Shown one piece after another: positions 16,381-24,076 of a stretch of 64,000 bases of DNA. The DNA is from Sinisalibacter lacisalsi (GTDB taxonomy: Bacteria; Pseudomonadota; Alphaproteobacteria; Rhodobacterales; Rhodobacteraceae). The position numbers and the translations under genes are program-made. The stretch lies in contig NZ_BMGI01000006.1 in the NCBI RefSeq assembly GCF_014640115.1, positions 124,001 to 188,000 of the forward strand. Reading direction: 5' to 3'. The notes under the pieces are model-generated. The model ran no database searches, had not been told where the DNA came from, and saw nothing but the letters and a program-made list of their open reading frames with translations. Numbering within the stretch: position 1 is the first letter of the stretch; each line of letters starts with the position of its first letter.

Positions 16381-17667
16381 ATGGCTCTCGACAAGATCCC
16401 GGCCATCGCGGATTACAACGCGCCCAAGAAAGACCTCTACGAGATCGGTGAAATGCCCCCCCTCGGCCATGTGCCGAAGCAGATGTACGCCTGGGCGATC
16501 CGCCGCGAGCGCCACGGCGAACCCGACAAGGCGATGCAGGTCGAGGTTGTCGACGTGCCGGTGCTCGACAGCCACGAGGTTCTGGTTCTGGTGATGGCGG
16601 CGGGCGTGAATTACAACGGCATCTGGGCCGGGCTCGGCGAGCCGATCTCGCCCTTCGACGTGCACGGCGCCGACTTCCACATCGCCGGGTCCGACGCCTC
16701 GGGCATCGTCTGGGCCGTCGGCTCCAAGGTGAAAAGCTGGAAGGTGGGCGACGAGGTCGTGATCCACTGCAACCAGGACGACGGCGACGACGAGGAATGC
16801 AACGGCGGCGATCCGATGTTTTCGCCCAGCCAGCGGATCTGGGGCTATGAAACCCCCGATGGCTCCTTCGCCCAGTTCACCAACGTGCAGGCCCAGCAGC
16901 TTCTGCCGCGCCCCAGACACCTGACCTGGGAGGAAAGCGCCTGCTACACGCTCACGCTCGCCACCGCCTACCGGATGCTGTTCGGCCACCACCCGCATGA
17001 ACTCAAGCCCGGCCAGAATGTTCTGGTCTGGGGCGCCTCGGGCGGACTCGGCTCCTACGCGATCCAGCTGATCAACACCGCCGGCGCCAACGCCATCGGC
17101 GTGATCTCGGACGAAGACAAGCGCGACTTCGTGATGAGCATGGGCGCCAAGGGGGTCATCAACCGGAAAGACTTCAACTGCTGGGGGCCGCTGCCGAAGG
17201 TGAACAGCCCCGAATACAAGGAATGGTTCGGCGAGGTGCGCAAGTTCGGCAAGGCGATCTGGGAGATCACCGGCAAGGGCGTGAACGTCGACATGGTGTT
17301 CGAGCACCCCGGCGAGGCGACCTTCCCGGTCTCGACCTTCGTGGTCAAGCGCGGCGGCATGGTGGTGATCTGCGCCGGCACCACCGGCTTCAACCTGACG
17401 ATGGATGCGCGCTACGTCTGGATGCACCAGAAGCGCATCCAGGGCAGCCACTTCGCCCACCTCAAGCAGGCGGCCGCGGCCAACCGGCTGATGATCGAGC
17501 GGCGGCTCGACCCGGCGATGTCGGAGGTGTTCTCCTGGGAGGATATTCCGGCCGCGCACATGAAGATGCGCCGCAACGAACACAAGCCGGGCAACATGGC
17601 GGTGCTGGTCCAGGCCCCCCGCACCGGCCTGCGCACCTTCGAAGACGCGCTCGACGCGCGCGGCTGA
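16381..17667 (+). CDS. ccr: Crotonyl-CoA carboxylase/reductase
   Basis: A 428-residue medium-chain reductase that reductively carboxylates crotonyl-CoA to (2S)-ethylmalonyl-CoA with NADPH and CO2, the defining enzyme of the ethylmalonyl-CoA pathway. Landmarks are DLYEIGEMPPLGHVPKQMYA near the start, the Ccr-specific acidic stretch HCNQDDGDDEECNGGDPMF, the Rossmann motif VWGASGGLGSYAIQLI, and CAGTTGFNLTMDARYVWMHQ. In-frame starts exist at 16342 (TTG) and 16369, but 16381 gives the usual N-terminus MALDKIPAI and has GGAGG five bases before. A strong intrinsic terminator follows. Confidence 0.97.
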   Translation: MALDKIPAIADYNAPKKDLYEIGEMPPLGHVPKQMYAWAIRRERHGEPDKAMQVEVVDVPVLDSHEVLVLVMAAGVNYNGIWAGLGEPISPFDVHGADFHIAGSDASGIVWAVGSKVKSWKVGDEVVIHCNQDDGDDEECNGGDPMFSPSQRIWGYETPDGSFAQFTNVQAQQLLPRPRHLTWEESACYTLTLATAYRMLFGHHPHELKPGQNVLVWGASGGLGSYAIQLINTAGANAIGVISDEDKRDFVMSMGAKGVINRKDFNCWGPLPKVNSPEYKEWFGEVRKFGKAIWEITGKGVNVDMVFEHPGEATFPVSTFVVKRGGMVVICAGTTGFNLTMDARYVWMHQKRIQGSHFAHLKQAAAANRLMIERRLDPAMSEVFSWEDIPAAHMKMRRNEHKPGNMAVLVQAPRTGLRTFEDALDARG

Positions 17668-17693
17668 CACCGGCCCGCGCGAAGGAAGGAGGG

Positions 17694-17723
17694 GGGCCTC
17701 CGGCTTCGGCCGGGGGCCCTTTT
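17694..17723 (+). terminator. Rho-independent terminator of ccr
   Basis: An 11-base-pair stem (17694-17704 with 17709-17719, one T-G wobble) is closed by a C(TTCG)G tetraloop and followed by TTTT. This is a textbook intrinsic terminator 27 bases after the ccr stop. Confidence 0.88.
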
Positions 17724-17891
17724 CGTTCCGGCTTTCACCCATCCTTAACCGGCACACCCTGAAGTTGTTCCCGAGATGTTCACATGCCGAATCAGCGGGG
17801 CTCGGCCCCCACTGCCAGCCGCCGGATTCACGGCTTTTCAATGCTCTTCACCGGCCCGCCCCGCCAGAAATGGGGAGGACAAACCGGTGAA

Positions 17892-17920
17892 TTGGGGAAA
17901 AATCGGGCACATGCTATGGT
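17892..17920 (+). promoter_or_regulatory. Candidate promoter of the small gene and luxR
   Basis: TTGGGG (17892-17897), 17 bases of spacing, then TATGGT (17915-17920). Transcription would start near 17927, about 25 bases before the ATG at 17952, which has TGGGAG as ribosome binding site. Both hexamers are imperfect. I see no convincing lux-type box. Confidence 0.4.
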
Positions 17921-17951
17921 TGTGCGCTGTTTCAAGCGATGGGAGCTTTAC

Positions 17952-18182
17952 ATGCCGAACGAATGGATCATTGATGTTCTGGCCGACCTCAGGGCCTTTG
18001 CCGAGTTGAATGGAATGACGGCAACCGCGGACGGGCTCGACGATGCGATGCTCGTGACGCTGGCCGAACTTTCCAGCCTCGACGCCCGCGAAAGGTCCGG
18101 CGAGGGCGCAGGGGTTCGGGCGGGGCATGAACAGCAAGCTGGAAACGTCACTCACCTTTTTGCAGGCCGCAAGCTCGCTTGA
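17952..18182 (+). CDS. Small conserved-looking protein coupled to luxR
   Basis: A 76-residue protein beginning MPNEWIIDVLADLRAFAELN, rich in acidic and small residues, probably alpha-helical and cytosolic. The frame opens earlier (17784), but ATG 17952 is preceded by TGGGAG at six bases and the upstream translation looks random. It overlaps luxR by 56 bases in another frame, so the two are probably translated together. I do not recognise the family with certainty; I recall similar short proteins beside luxR genes in roseobacters. No function is claimed. Confidence 0.65.
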   Translation: MPNEWIIDVLADLRAFAELNGMTATADGLDDAMLVTLAELSSLDARERSGEGAGVRAGHEQQAGNVTHLFAGRKLA

Positions 18183-18840
18183 GGCGTTCCAGACCGCCAC
18201 CGAACGGGTGCGCGATCACTACCGCGTGCGGCACGTGGTCTATCACTGGGTCAACGCCGAGGGCGAACGCTTCGGCGCGGGCACCTATTCCGGCGCATGG
18301 GTCGATCGCTACGTCGAGCGCGACTACCTGCGGATGGACCCGGTGATCTTCGGCTGTTTCCAGCGCTTCACCCCGGTGAACTGGAAGGATCTGGACTGGT
18401 CGGCAAAGGCGGCCCGCGAGATGTGGCGTGACGCGCGCGCGCATGGCCTTGGCAACCAGGGATATACCATCCCGGTGCGCGGCCCCTCGGGCCAGTTCGC
18501 GCTATTCACGCTCAACACCGAGGCCGACGACGACGCCTGGGAAGACTTCATCGAGACCAACGGGCGCGACCTGATGATCCTCGCCCACGAGTTCAACCGA
18601 AAGGCGCTCGAATTCGGCCCCGGTGGCGAGAACGCCACGCCGCCGGCGCTCAGCCCGCGCGAACTGGCGGCGATGCGCTGCCTCGCGCGCGGCCTCAGCC
18701 GGGCGCAGGCGGCGGCGGAACTGGCGATCTCGGAACACACCCTGCGGGTCTATATCGAAAGCGCTCGCCACAAGCTCGGCGCGCTCAACACCACCCACGC
18801 GGTCGCGCGCGCACTCTCGACCGGGATCATCATCGTCTGA
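18127..18840 (+). CDS. LuxR-family quorum-sensing regulator (solo)
   Basis: A 237-residue LuxR protein. The N-terminal autoinducer domain keeps the residues that contact acyl-homoserine lactones in TraR/LuxR: Trp58 and Tyr62 in SGAWVDRYV, Asp71-Pro72 in LRMDPVI, and Trp86 in PVNWKDL. The C-terminal LuxR helix-turn-helix starts LSPRELAAMRCLARGLS (about 175-191) and continues SEHTLRVYIESARHKLGALN. Both domains look intact, so it should bind a signal and DNA. No luxI synthase occurs in the window, hence solo here; a synthase elsewhere in the genome is possible. The following genes are on the other strand. Confidence 0.9.
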   Translation: MNSKLETSLTFLQAASSLEAFQTATERVRDHYRVRHVVYHWVNAEGERFGAGTYSGAWVDRYVERDYLRMDPVIFGCFQRFTPVNWKDLDWSAKAAREMWRDARAHGLGNQGYTIPVRGPSGQFALFTLNTEADDDAWEDFIETNGRDLMILAHEFNRKALEFGPGGENATPPALSPRELAAMRCLARGLSRAQAAAELAISEHTLRVYIESARHKLGALNTTHAVARALSTGIIIV

Positions 18841-18843
18841 GGC

Positions 18844-19353
18844 TCACGCCGCGCGCCAGCGATTGATCGCGCGCGCCACCGCCGCCGCCTCATCCCACCC
18901 GACAGGGGTGTGCGACAGCGCCACCGAGGCGCCGTCGTCCCCGACCAGCACCGCCCGAAACAGGCCCGGCCCCGGCGCGTCACCGTCGAGCGGCGCCGCC
19001 GGCGCCCCGGCTTGCGCGCCGACCCGGTGCACTTCGGCCCGCGCCACCCCGTCGAGCGGATGAACCTCCTCCGTCCCGCCGCGCAACCCGCGGCGGGCGA
19101 TCACCACGCGCCCCTCGCCGCGATCGAGCATGATCGAGCGGGTTTCGACGAAGAACAAGGCGTAGACCGGCCCCGACACGGCGAAAACGAGGAACAGCAC
19201 GCCCGCGTCGCTGCCCCGGGCGAAGAAGGCCAGCGCAAGGGCGGCAAAACCGACGGTCGCAAGCCCCGAAAGCAGGATTTCGCGGCGGGGCCTGGCTTCA
19301 AGAACGAGCCGGTCTGCGGTCATGGTCGTGGGGGTCAACGGGGCCTCTTGCAT
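18844..19353 (-). CDS. Two-helix membrane protein with PH-like tail (copy 2)
   Basis: A 169-residue protein of unknown function. Residues about 25-68 form two membrane helices with a short turn. Residues 72-169 form a cytosolic beta-rich domain, with SIMLDRGEGRVVIARRGLRG and later an ending AAAVARAINRWRAA. Layout and the final AINRW motif match the next gene upstream, pointing to a tandem duplication. The beta-rich tail resembles bacterial PH-like domains. A second Met at residue 11 (19323) is an alternative start but has no ribosome binding site. The gap to its partner is 42 bases, so they are probably an operon. Confidence 0.65.
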   Translation of the reverse strand: MQEAPLTPTTMTADRLVLEARPRREILLSGLATVGFAALALAFFARGSDAGVLFLVFAVSGPVYALFFVETRSIMLDRGEGRVVIARRGLRGGTEEVHPLDGVARAEVHRVGAQAGAPAAPLDGDAPGPGLFRAVLVGDDGASVALSHTPVGWDEAAAVARAINRWRAA

Positions 19354-19395
19354 GTCGCGTCCAGAGATGTATGGCGTTCGGCGTCGCGGGCCGGT

Positions 19396-19893
19396 TCACG
19401 CCTCGCGCCGCGCATGTCCGCGCGCCGCGTCTAGCCAGCGGTTGATCGCCTCCGCCGCCCGGTGGTGGCCGCGTCCATTGCTGTAGGCCAGGGTGATCGG
19501 GTGGCGTCCGACGCTCTGGCCCTCCTCGATCACCAGCACGACGCGCCACGTCGCCCCGCCTTCGTTGGAGCGGCTCTCCTCGATCTCGGCGCGGGCGATT
19601 TCGTTCAGGTCGTGGCGCATCCGGCTGCCGCCGAAGAGGTTGCGGCGCCGAAGCTCCACGTAGCCCTCGGGGCCGTGAAACACCACCTGCACCCGGCGGA
19701 CGAAAACCGCGAAGGCCGCGAGCCCCATGCCGCCACCGAACAGGCCAAACAGGATGCCCAGGGGCTCGCCCGACATCACGATCATCAGGCCGGCCGCCAC
19801 GAAGACGAGAATGAAGACGATCAGCATGATGCCGAGGAACAGCGGCTTGTCGTCCACGACAAGAAGATCGGGGGTGTCGGTGGTCACTTTCAA
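19396..19893 (-). CDS. Two-helix membrane protein with PH-like tail (copy 1)
   Basis: A 165-residue protein of unknown function with two membrane helices at about residues 17-65 and a beta-rich cytosolic domain. That domain runs from VVFHGPEGYVELRRRNLFGG through the end AAEAINRWLDAARGHARREA. It shares architecture and the AINRW closing motif with the downstream gene. The start is a TTG at 19893 with GGGAGG nine bases upstream; a GTG at 19887 is the alternative. Function not assigned. Confidence 0.65.
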   Translation of the reverse strand: MKVTTDTPDLLVVDDKPLFLGIMLIVFILVFVAAGLMIVMSGEPLGILFGLFGGGMGLAAFAVFVRRVQVVFHGPEGYVELRRRNLFGGSRMRHDLNEIARAEIEESRSNEGGATWRVVLVIEEGQSVGRHPITLAYSNGRGHHRAAEAINRWLDAARGHARREA

Positions 19894-19980
19894 GGGGTGG
19901 GCCCTCCCGGCTGGCGGACCCAGTATAGCGCGCGCCCGCGACGCGCGGAAGGGCGGCGCGGGCGCCGCCCTTCGTTGGCC

Positions 19981-20559
19981 TCAGGCGGCGACGGCCGGTG
20001 CGAGAACCTCGGCGGCAGCGGCGATATCACCGGCACCCGGCTCGGCGGGCACATCGAGAAAGGTCACGTCGGTGATGCCGACGAAGCCCAGCACGAAGCG
20101 CAGGTAGGGCGTGGCGAAGTCGTTGTCCGCTCCCGTCGGCGTGCCCGCCGAGGCGCGCAGCACCAGCGCGCGCTTGCCGGTCAACAGGCCCTCGGGCCCG
20201 GTCTCGGTGTAGCGGAAGGCCATCCCCGCGCGCGTCACCTGGTCGATCCAGGCCTTGAGGCTGGCGGGGATGTTGAAGTTGTAGGTCGCGGAGGCGATCA
20301 CCAGCGTGTCGGCGGCCTTGAGCTCGGCGAACAATTCGTCCGACAGCGCCAGCGCCTCGGCCTCCTCGGGGCTGCGGTCGTCCGGCGCCTTGAAGGTGCC
20401 CGAGGTGTAGGCGCCGGTGATCTGCGGCACGCCGTCGGCAAGGTCGCGGCGGGTGATCGACGCCCCCGGCACCTCGGCGAGCACGGCGTCGGCGAAGCTG
20501 CGCGAGGCGGACCCGGCGTGGCGGGCGGAGGCGTCGAGGCGAAGAATGGTCTGGGTCAT
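19981..20559 (-). CDS. azoR: FMN-dependent NADH-azoreductase
   Basis: A 192-residue flavodoxin-like quinone/azo reductase of the AzoR family. The N-terminal FMN phosphate loop is ILRLDASARHAGSASRSFAD, and ATYNFNIPASLKAWIDQVTR (about residues 93-112) is the most diagnostic stretch. Such enzymes perform two-electron reduction of quinones and azo compounds in the cytosol. ATG 20559 has AGGAG at seven bases. It is divergent from a LysR gene, a common arrangement in which the LysR protein controls the reductase. Confidence 0.92.
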   Translation of the reverse strand: MTQTILRLDASARHAGSASRSFADAVLAEVPGASITRRDLADGVPQITGAYTSGTFKAPDDRSPEEAEALALSDELFAELKAADTLVIASATYNFNIPASLKAWIDQVTRAGMAFRYTETGPEGLLTGKRALVLRASAGTPTGADNDFATPYLRFVLGFVGITDVTFLDVPAEPGAGDIAAAAEVLAPAVAA

Positions 20560-20661
20560 GGGGTGGCTCCTGTTGTGTTCCGCGCAGAGATTGCCCCTTG
20601 CGTGAGCGAACTCAATCTGGGAGATTCCACAAGAACTGTTCGCCAGCGCACAGGAGCGGCA

Positions 20662-21513
20662 ATGGACAACTGGGACGAGTTGCGCACCGCCTATGAGGTG
20701 GCGCGGCGGGGCACCGTTTCTGGCGCGGCCACCGCGCTCGGGGTGCACCACGCCACCGTGATCCGCCACGTCGACGCGCTCGAGGCGCGGCTCGGGGTCA
20801 AACTGTTCCAGCGCCACCCGCGCGGCTACACCCCGACCGAGGCGGGCGAAGAACTGGCCCGCGTTGCGCGCGCGACCGACGACCAGTTTTCCCAGCTCGC
20901 CGCCAAGCTCTCGGGCCAAGGCGCGGAGGTTTCCGGCGACCTGGTGGTGACGGCCCTTGCGAGCTTCACCCCCCGCATCATGCCGCTGCTGGCCGGGTTT
21001 CACCAAGATCATCCCGCCGTCCGGCTGCGCTACCGCACCGGGCACCGGCTGTTCCGGCTGGAATATGGCGAAGCACACGTGGCGGTGCGTGCGGGAAAAC
21101 CGCCCGAGGAACCCGACAACGTGGCGCAGCCGCTCATGCAGGTGGCCTTCGCGCTCTACGCCGCGCCGGACTACATCGCCCGCCACGGCACGCCCGGCGA
21201 CGATCTCGCCGGGCATCACTTCGTCGGCCCCGACGACGACGATCCCGGCTCGCCGCTGCTGCGCTGGACGGTGGAAAACGTCGCCCCCGAGGCGATCGCG
21301 TTCCGCGCCTCCGACGATGTGAGCCTCGCCGCCGCGGTGCGGGCCGGGCTCGGCCTTGGCTTTCTCGCGGAGGACGAGGCCGAGGGCATGGTGCAGATCC
21401 TGCCGCCGCGGCCGGAATGGGAGGTGACGCTCTGGCTCGTCACCCATGTCGACCTGCACCGCTCGGCCAAGGTTCAGGCGCTGACGCGGCATCTCAAGGC
21501 GGCGTTCCAATGA
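20662..21513 (+). CDS. LysR-family transcriptional regulator
   Basis: A 283-residue LysR protein. The N-terminal winged helix-turn-helix is clear: LRTAYEVARRGTVSGAATAL, GVHHATVIRHVDALEARLGV and KLFQRHPRGYTPTEAGEEL. A substrate-binding domain follows from about residue 90. It is short of the usual 300 residues but complete. CAGGAG precedes ATG 20662. It is divergent from azoR; the 102-base gap contains TGAG-CGAA-CTCA and AATC-TGGGA-GATT inverted repeats that could be its sites. Its stop overlaps the DMT transporter start (ATGA), so the two are one transcript. Confidence 0.9.
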   Translation: MDNWDELRTAYEVARRGTVSGAATALGVHHATVIRHVDALEARLGVKLFQRHPRGYTPTEAGEELARVARATDDQFSQLAAKLSGQGAEVSGDLVVTALASFTPRIMPLLAGFHQDHPAVRLRYRTGHRLFRLEYGEAHVAVRAGKPPEEPDNVAQPLMQVAFALYAAPDYIARHGTPGDDLAGHHFVGPDDDDPGSPLLRWTVENVAPEAIAFRASDDVSLAAAVRAGLGLGFLAEDEAEGMVQILPPRPEWEVTLWLVTHVDLHRSAKVQALTRHLKAAFQ

Positions 21514-22406
21514 GCCGGTATGGCGGCGCCGAAGCGGTCAAGGGACACATCGCCATGCTGGTGTTCTCGGCCCTGGTGGCGGGATCGTTCAGCTTTGGCG
21601 GGGTGATGGCCAACGAGATCGAGCCGGTGGTGCTGCAAGCGATGCGCTTCGGACTGGCCGCCGCCATCGTCGGCGCGGCGGCGCTCGCCACCGGCAAGCT
21701 GCGCAGCGCCGATTTCCGCGCGCCTTGGCGCTACCTCCTGCTCGGCGGCGCCTTCGCGATCTACTTCGTGATGATGTTCGAGGGGCTGAAGACCGCCCCG
21801 CCCGTCTCGGCCTCCGCGGTGATGACGCTGGTGCCGATCATGACGGCGCTGTTTGCCTACCCGATCCTGCGCCAACGCACCACGCCGCGGATCGCGCTCG
21901 GGCTCGCGATCGGGGCCGCGGGGGCGCTCTGGGTGATCTTTCGCGGCGAGCTTGCGGCGCTTCTGGCCTTCGACATCGGCCGGGGCGAATGGCTCTATTT
22001 CATCGGCTGCGTCGCCCATGCCTTCTACGTGCCGATGGCGCGCAAGGTGAACCGGGGCGAGGCAGCGGCGGCCTCGTCCTTCCTCGTGCTCTCGGCAGGG
22101 GCGCTGATCCTGCTCGTCTACGGCTGGAGCGAGATCCGTGCGACCGATTACGCCGCCCTGCCCGCCATCGTCTGGATCGCGCTCGGCTATCTCTCGATCG
22201 GCGCCATGTCGATCACCTTCGTGCTGCTGAACTTCGCCTCGATGCGCCTCGCCGGGGCCAAGGTGATGGCCTACACCTACCTCACCCCGGGCTGGGTAAT
22301 CCTGTGGGAACTGGCCTTCGGCAAGGGCCTGCCCGGCCCCGGCATCCTGCTTGGGGTGGGGCTGACGATGGGTGCCGTCGTCCTGCTTCTCAAACACGAG
22401 GTCTGA
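21510..22406 (+). CDS. EamA/DMT-family membrane exporter
   Basis: A 298-residue transporter of the drug/metabolite superfamily with two EamA repeats and about ten membrane helices. Repeat 1 covers about residues 12-140, with FGGVMANEIEPVVLQAMRFG and the PPVSASAVMTLVPIMTALFA segment. Repeat 2 runs to the end, with AGAKVMAYTYLTPGWVILWE. It probably exports small metabolites; the substrate cannot be read. It starts within the LysR stop codon, suggesting control by, or with, that regulator. A hairpin lies 15 bases after the stop. Confidence 0.88.
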   Translation: MSRYGGAEAVKGHIAMLVFSALVAGSFSFGGVMANEIEPVVLQAMRFGLAAAIVGAAALATGKLRSADFRAPWRYLLLGGAFAIYFVMMFEGLKTAPPVSASAVMTLVPIMTALFAYPILRQRTTPRIALGLAIGAAGALWVIFRGELAALLAFDIGRGEWLYFIGCVAHAFYVPMARKVNRGEAAAASSFLVLSAGALILLVYGWSEIRATDYAALPAIVWIALGYLSIGAMSITFVLLNFASMRLAGAKVMAYTYLTPGWVILWELAFGKGLPGPGILLGVGLTMGAVVLLLKHEV

Positions 22407-22420
22407 GGCCGGCCCTCGCG

Positions 22421-22439
22421 GGCGGCGGTTCTCGCCGCC
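22421..22439 (+). terminator. Possible terminator of the DMT gene
   Basis: GGCGGCG (22421-22427) and CGCCGCC (22433-22439) form a perfect seven-base-pair stem with loop GTTCT. Only TT follows before the sequence runs straight into the TetR operator, so termination efficiency is uncertain. Confidence 0.45.
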
Positions 22440-22468
22440 TTGCTAATAACTGACTGGTCAGTTAGCAA
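22440..22468. promoter_or_regulatory. TetR operator abutting the tetR start
   Basis: TAACTGAC-TG-GTCAGTTA (22447-22464) is a perfect 8+8 inverted repeat, interleaved with a second perfect pair TTGCTAA (22440-22446) and TTAGCAA (22462-22468). Size and symmetry suit a TetR dimer, and it touches the first tetR start codon. Autoregulation of the whole export operon is the likely consequence. Confidence 0.75.
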
Positions 22469-23130
22469 TGGACATGGACACCGACGACTCGCCCGCCCCG
22501 AAGTTTCGCCGCCGCGCCGAGCACCGGCCCGACGAACTCCTCGACGCCGCCCTCGCGCTTTTCGTCGAGCGCGGCTATGCGCATACCTCGGTGGCCCAGA
22601 TCGCGCGGGCGGCGGGCGTCTCGAAGGGCGCGGTCTATCTCTACTTTCCCTCGAAACAGGCGCTGCTCGAGGGCCTTGTGAAACGTGCCGTGGCCCCCGC
22701 CGGCGCCGCCGCGGTGGCCGCGGCGCAGGCCACGCCCGGCAATGTGCGCACGGCGCTGACCGCCTTCCTCGGCCAGCTCGCCCTCCGGCTCTCCGATCCG
22801 CAGGTCGTCGCCGTGCCCCGGATCGTTTTGCGCGAGGCCGCCGCCGTGCCGGAGATCGCCGAGATGTATCGCCGCTCGGTGCTGGAACCCGCCCTCCCCG
22901 TGCTCGCCGACATGATCCGCCGAGGCATCGCTTCAGGCGAGCTGCGCCCCGTCGATCCCGAGCTCACCATCCGCTCGATCATGGGGCCGATCGTCGTCCA
23001 CCTCGTACTCGCCGAGGTCTTCGGTGTGTGGCCCGCCGCCGGGCTTTCGCTGCCCGCGCTGATCGACAACCACCTCGATATCCTGTTCCACGGCCTGATC
23101 GCCCAACCGGAGCCTTCCCGCGATGCTTGA
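22468..23130 (+). CDS. TetR-family repressor of the export operon
   Basis: A 220-residue TetR protein. The helix-turn-helix is residues about 22-65: PDELLDAALALFVERGYAHT, SVAQIARAAGVSKGAVYLYF and PSKQALLEGLVK. The ligand-binding region, about 75-210, includes a TetR_C-like end. No Shine-Dalgarno sequence precedes either ATG (22468 or 22474) because the operator occupies that space, so leaderless translation is possible. The stop overlaps the HlyD gene by eight bases. It is the first gene of a four-gene operon with hlyD and two ABC genes. Confidence 0.9.
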   Translation: MDMDTDDSPAPKFRRRAEHRPDELLDAALALFVERGYAHTSVAQIARAAGVSKGAVYLYFPSKQALLEGLVKRAVAPAGAAAVAAAQATPGNVRTALTAFLGQLALRLSDPQVVAVPRIVLREAAAVPEIAEMYRRSVLEPALPVLADMIRRGIASGELRPVDPELTIRSIMGPIVVHLVLAEVFGVWPAAGLSLPALIDNHLDILFHGLIAQPEPSRDA

Positions 23131-24076
23131 CACCATCACCTCGTGGTTCGCCACCCTGCTCGCCGCGCTCCTTCCCGGCTTCGGCGACGATCCCACGCCG
23201 GTTTACAACGGCTATGTCGAGGCCGACTACGTCTATGCCGCGCCTTCGGTCACCGGCCGGATTCACGCGCTATCGGTGCGCGAGGGGCAGGAGATCGTCG
23301 CCGGCGCCTTCCTGTTCGACATCGAGGCGAACCAGCAGCGCGCCGCGTTGCGCGCCGCCAACGCCCGGGTGGCTCAGGCCGAGGCCAATTTGCGCAACCT
23401 GGAAACCGGCTCGCGCGAACAGGAGATCGCGGTGATCCGCGCCTCCCTGGCCGAGGCCCGCGCCCAGCAGACCCTCGCCCGCTCCACCCTTGCCCGCACC
23501 GAAAGCCTGTTTGCCCGCGATCTTGCCACCGAGGCCAAGGTCGATATCGACAGGGCCGGCGTCGCGCGCGCCGAGGCGCATGTTGCCCAGCTCGAAGCCC
23601 AGCTCGCGGTGGCGGACCTGCCGGCGCGCGACGCGCAGGTGCTTGCCGCCGAGGCCACGCTGGCCGCCGCCCGCGCCGAGGCCGATCTGGCCGCCGCCCG
23701 GCTCGACGACATGCACGTGACCTCGCCGGTGCAGGGACGGATCGAGAAGGTTTTCTTTGAGGCCGGCGAGGTGGCGGCGGCGGGCGCGCCGGTGATCTCG
23801 ATCCTGCCGCCCGATGCCCTCACCGTGCTGTTCTACCTGCCGCAGGGCGAGCGCACGAGCTTTGCCATCGGCGAGGCGCTGGCGCTCAGTTGCGACGGCT
23901 GCCCGCACGGCATCACCGCCACGATCACCCGGATGGCCGCCGAGCCGCAATTCACCCCGCCGATCATCTATTCACGCGACGAACGCGCCCGACTGGTGTT
24001 CCGCGCCGAGGCCCGCCTGCCACGCGGCACCGGGCTTCTGCCCGGCCAGCCCGTCACCCTCGCGCGGCTGCCGTGA
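23123..24076 (+). CDS. HlyD-family periplasmic adaptor (YbhG-like)
   Basis: A 317-residue membrane fusion protein. A short N-terminal hydrophobic anchor is followed by the biotinyl-lipoyl half motif NGYVEADYVYAAPSVTGRIH. A long Ala/Glu-rich coiled-coil hairpin (about residues 75-195) follows, then the second lipoyl half MHVTSPVQGRIEKVFFEAGE. It links the inner-membrane ABC exporter to an outer-membrane channel not encoded here. It overlaps tetR by eight bases and the ATPase by four. Confidence 0.9.
   Translation: MLDTITSWFATLLAALLPGFGDDPTPVYNGYVEADYVYAAPSVTGRIHALSVREGQEIVAGAFLFDIEANQQRAALRAANARVAQAEANLRNLETGSREQEIAVIRASLAEARAQQTLARSTLARTESLFARDLATEAKVDIDRAGVARAEAHVAQLEAQLAVADLPARDAQVLAAEATLAAARAEADLAAARLDDMHVTSPVQGRIEKVFFEAGEVAAAGAPVISILPPDALTVLFYLPQGERTSFAIGEALALSCDGCPHGITATITRMAAEPQFTPPIIYSRDERARLVFRAEARLPRGTGLLPGQPVTLARLP

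Noticed and set aside
19462-20661. A long upstream extension of the LysR gene
   Set aside because: The extension is antisense to azoR and the second two-helix gene; the LysR helix-turn-helix starts at the ATG at 20662 with a good ribosome binding site.
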